This document shows, piece by piece, positions 62,640 through 64,000 of a stretch of 64,000 nt of DNA. Location of the stretch: assembly GCA_050008575.1 (NCBI GenBank), contig JBEKMJ010000003.1:1-64000 (forward strand). Reading direction: 5' to 3'. Numbering within the stretch: the stretch's first letter is position 1; every line of letters starts with the position of its first letter. A program made the translations under genes and the position numbers. Source of the stretch: Bog-159 sp050008575. GTDB lineage: Bacteria; Acidobacteriota; Terriglobia; Bryobacterales; Bryobacteraceae. The notes beneath the pieces were generated by a model. That model worked only from the letters and a program-made list of their open reading frames with translations, made no database searches and had not been told where the DNA came from.

Positions 62640-64000
62640 TTACTGCACCGGGATCGTGACCGTGTTCGAGGTGACGTTCCCTATGGTTATCGTTACCGGC
62701 ACCGCGTTCCCTGAAGCTACCCCGGCCGGCACCAGGGCATTCACCTGGTACAGGCCCACGAAACCTGGCGCCAAGCCCGAGAACGATGCGGTTTCCGTCA
62801 CTCCGCCGATAGTTACCGTGGGCGTTGTCTTGGTTTCCGCCAGAGGGCTGCTAGGACCTGGTGAACCAGTCAAGGGTTGATTGGTGACCGCTCCCAGACC
62901 GGTACAGTAGATCAGGATGATCGTTGTGCCGGCGGTCGCCGGGTTAGAGGAATCCACCAGTTTATATGAGGAATCCAGGATGGCGCCCGGGCCGGTGCCC
63001 TGCGAATTCATGGAGAAGATGGCCGGAGCGAAGGCTGCGACGTTCACTGTCTGGGCGGCGCCGGCCGTGCCATTCAACGTGGCGGCGATGGTGGCCGTCG
63101 ATTGTCCGTCCAACTCCCATGGCACTTGAAGATTCGCCTGCCCGGCGGACACGAAATATAAAGGAGCCAGCGTGCCGCCGAATTCAAACGAGAGATTCTG
63201 CAGGCTGGTATTGAGGGGCAGGTCCGAGTCTACCGATGTGGAGGTGAGATAAAAGCTCCCGAAAACGTCGGCGATACTGCCGGGCGCCACCGGCGCCGCA
63301 TAACTGGCCCCGTTAACCACACCGCCGGCATTAATCTGGGGGGCTTGCGCCGGGGGAGTCAACATGCGGATGAGGTTGTTCCCGTTGTCCGCGATGTAGA
63401 CCTGTCCGGCCGATACCGCCACGCCGGAAGGAAAGTTAAGCTGGGCGCTGGTGGCCGGGCCCCCGTCCCCGCTGTAGCCTTGGGTGCCCTTGCCCGCGAT
63501 CGTGGTAATCGTGCCATTGGGTTCCACGACGCGAATCACACAATTCACGGTGTCGGCGATGTAGAGATAGCCGGAGGCGTCAATGGCGATGCCTTTCGGG
63601 CCGCTTAACTCCGCCTGAATGGCTGGCCCTCCATCGCCTGAATAGCCGCTTGAAAACGGGCCCATGCCGGCCACTGTGGTGATAATGCCGCTCTTCCCGG
63701 GGGTCACTTTGCGAATCGCGTTGTTGCCCGAGTCGGAAATGTAGAGATTGCCAGACGCATCCAACAGCACCGCCACGGGATCGTTGAGGAGGGCATGGGT
63801 GGCTGGCCCCCCATCGCCCGTATAGTTGGCGCCAGTCACCTGATTTCCGGCGAAAGTGTTGATGTCCCCGGCCGCGACGTTGGCGCAGGCGATCGGCGTC
63901 TGGTTGGCGCACACCACGCGAACTACATTATTGTAGGGGTCCGCGATGTACATATTGCCCGCTGGATCCACGGCCACCGAGGAAGGGTAATATAGTTGCG
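62640..64000 (-). CDS. NHL-repeat/TIGR03437 protein, cut by the right edge
   Basis: The C-terminal part of a paralog of the protein at 60574; the frame is open through the right edge (it reads QLYYPSSVAVDPAGN at the border, close to NPSSVAVDPAGN in the paralog). Visible are NHL repeats (NLYISDSGNNAIRKVTPG, GYLYIADTVNCVIRVVEPNG) and the TIGR03437 domain (VAPGSIADVFGSFYLTSTSV, FVSAGQANLQVPWELDGQST) ending SNTVTIPVQ. The N-terminal part with the signal peptide is outside the window. The two convergent copies suggest an inverted duplication. Confidence 0.82.
   Translation of the reverse strand, partial: QLYYPSSVAVDPAGNMYIADPYNNVVRVVCANQTPIACANVAAGDINTFAGNQVTGANYTGDGGPATHALLNDPVAVLLDASGNLYISDSGNNAIRKVTPGKSGIITTVAGMGPFSSGYSGDGGPAIQAELSGPKGIAIDASGYLYIADTVNCVIRVVEPNGTITTIAGKGTQGYSGDGGPATSAQLNFPSGVAVSAGQVYIADNGNNLIRMLTPPAQAPQINAGGVVNGASYAAPVAPGSIADVFGSFYLTSTSVDSDLPLNTSLQNLSFEFGGTLAPLYFVSAGQANLQVPWELDGQSTATIAATLNGTAGAAQTVNVAAFAPAIFSMNSQGTGPGAILDSSYKLVDSSNPATAGTTIILIYCTGLGAVTNQPLTGSPGPSSPLAETKTTPTVTIGGVTETASFSGLAPGFVGLYQVNALVPAGVASGNAVPVTITIGNVTSNTVTIPVQ

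Overview
The window looks like a chromosome segment of an acidobacterium of the Solibacter/Bryobacter type. It carries several secreted proteins with the C-terminal domain first described from Solibacter (TIGR03437), two giant SBBP beta-propeller proteins, GloVer-repeat and NHL-repeat proteins, and a large TonB-dependent receptor with an N-terminal carboxypeptidase-regulatory-like domain. BamA and complex I show a Gram-negative, respiring cell. The DNA is GC-rich and family names come from my own reading of the translations; no search was run.

Layout. 1-3.8 kb: tail of an unidentified gene, two paralogous secreted VirB10-like proteins (one with collagen-like repeats), and aceK. 3.9-7.4 kb: a SWIM/SNF2 helicase pair. 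7.5-10.4 kb: a toxin-antitoxin (TA) graveyard with an intact HigB/HigA-type pair, a decayed second copy of that pair, a DUF433/DUF5615 remnant and an intact hicB beside a broken hicA. 10.7-18.8 kb: a translation operon (rimP, nusA, infB, ylxP, rbfA) running into apbE and hemE, with a palindromic tandem repeat between ylxP and rbfA. 18.9-22.0 kb: a degraded accessory patch with two hemE pseudogene copies flanking an intact BrnT/CopG-type TA pair. 22.1-24.5 kb: three TadE/TadG-like pseudopilin genes. 24.5-32.7 kb: two paralogous SBBP proteins separated by an HGSNAT-like membrane acyltransferase gene. 32.7-46.0 kb: a 12-gene complex I operon (nuoA, C, D, E, F, G, H, J, K, L, M, N, minus strand) that lacks nuoB and nuoI. 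46.0-64 kb: thiS, an S46 peptidase, a GloVer protein, an outer-membrane barrel, the TonB receptor, NHL/TIGR03437 proteins and bamA, with a last NHL gene running off the right edge.

Functionally the conserved core covers initiation and ribosome maturation, haem precursor and flavin attachment, respiration, outer-membrane assembly and glyoxylate-branch control. The accessory part is dominated by decayed TA loci and exported repeat proteins.

A second layer is a family of intergenic elements made of short perfect hairpins strung together, often bounded by GTGGGGCAG / CTGCCCCAC. They lie at gene 3' ends or between operon genes at eight or more places. At nuoF and the S46 peptidase gene the stop codon lies inside such an element, so the C-terminal tail is repeat-encoded; the nuoM tail is encoded by a different tandem repeat. 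I found no CRISPR array, rRNA or tRNA.
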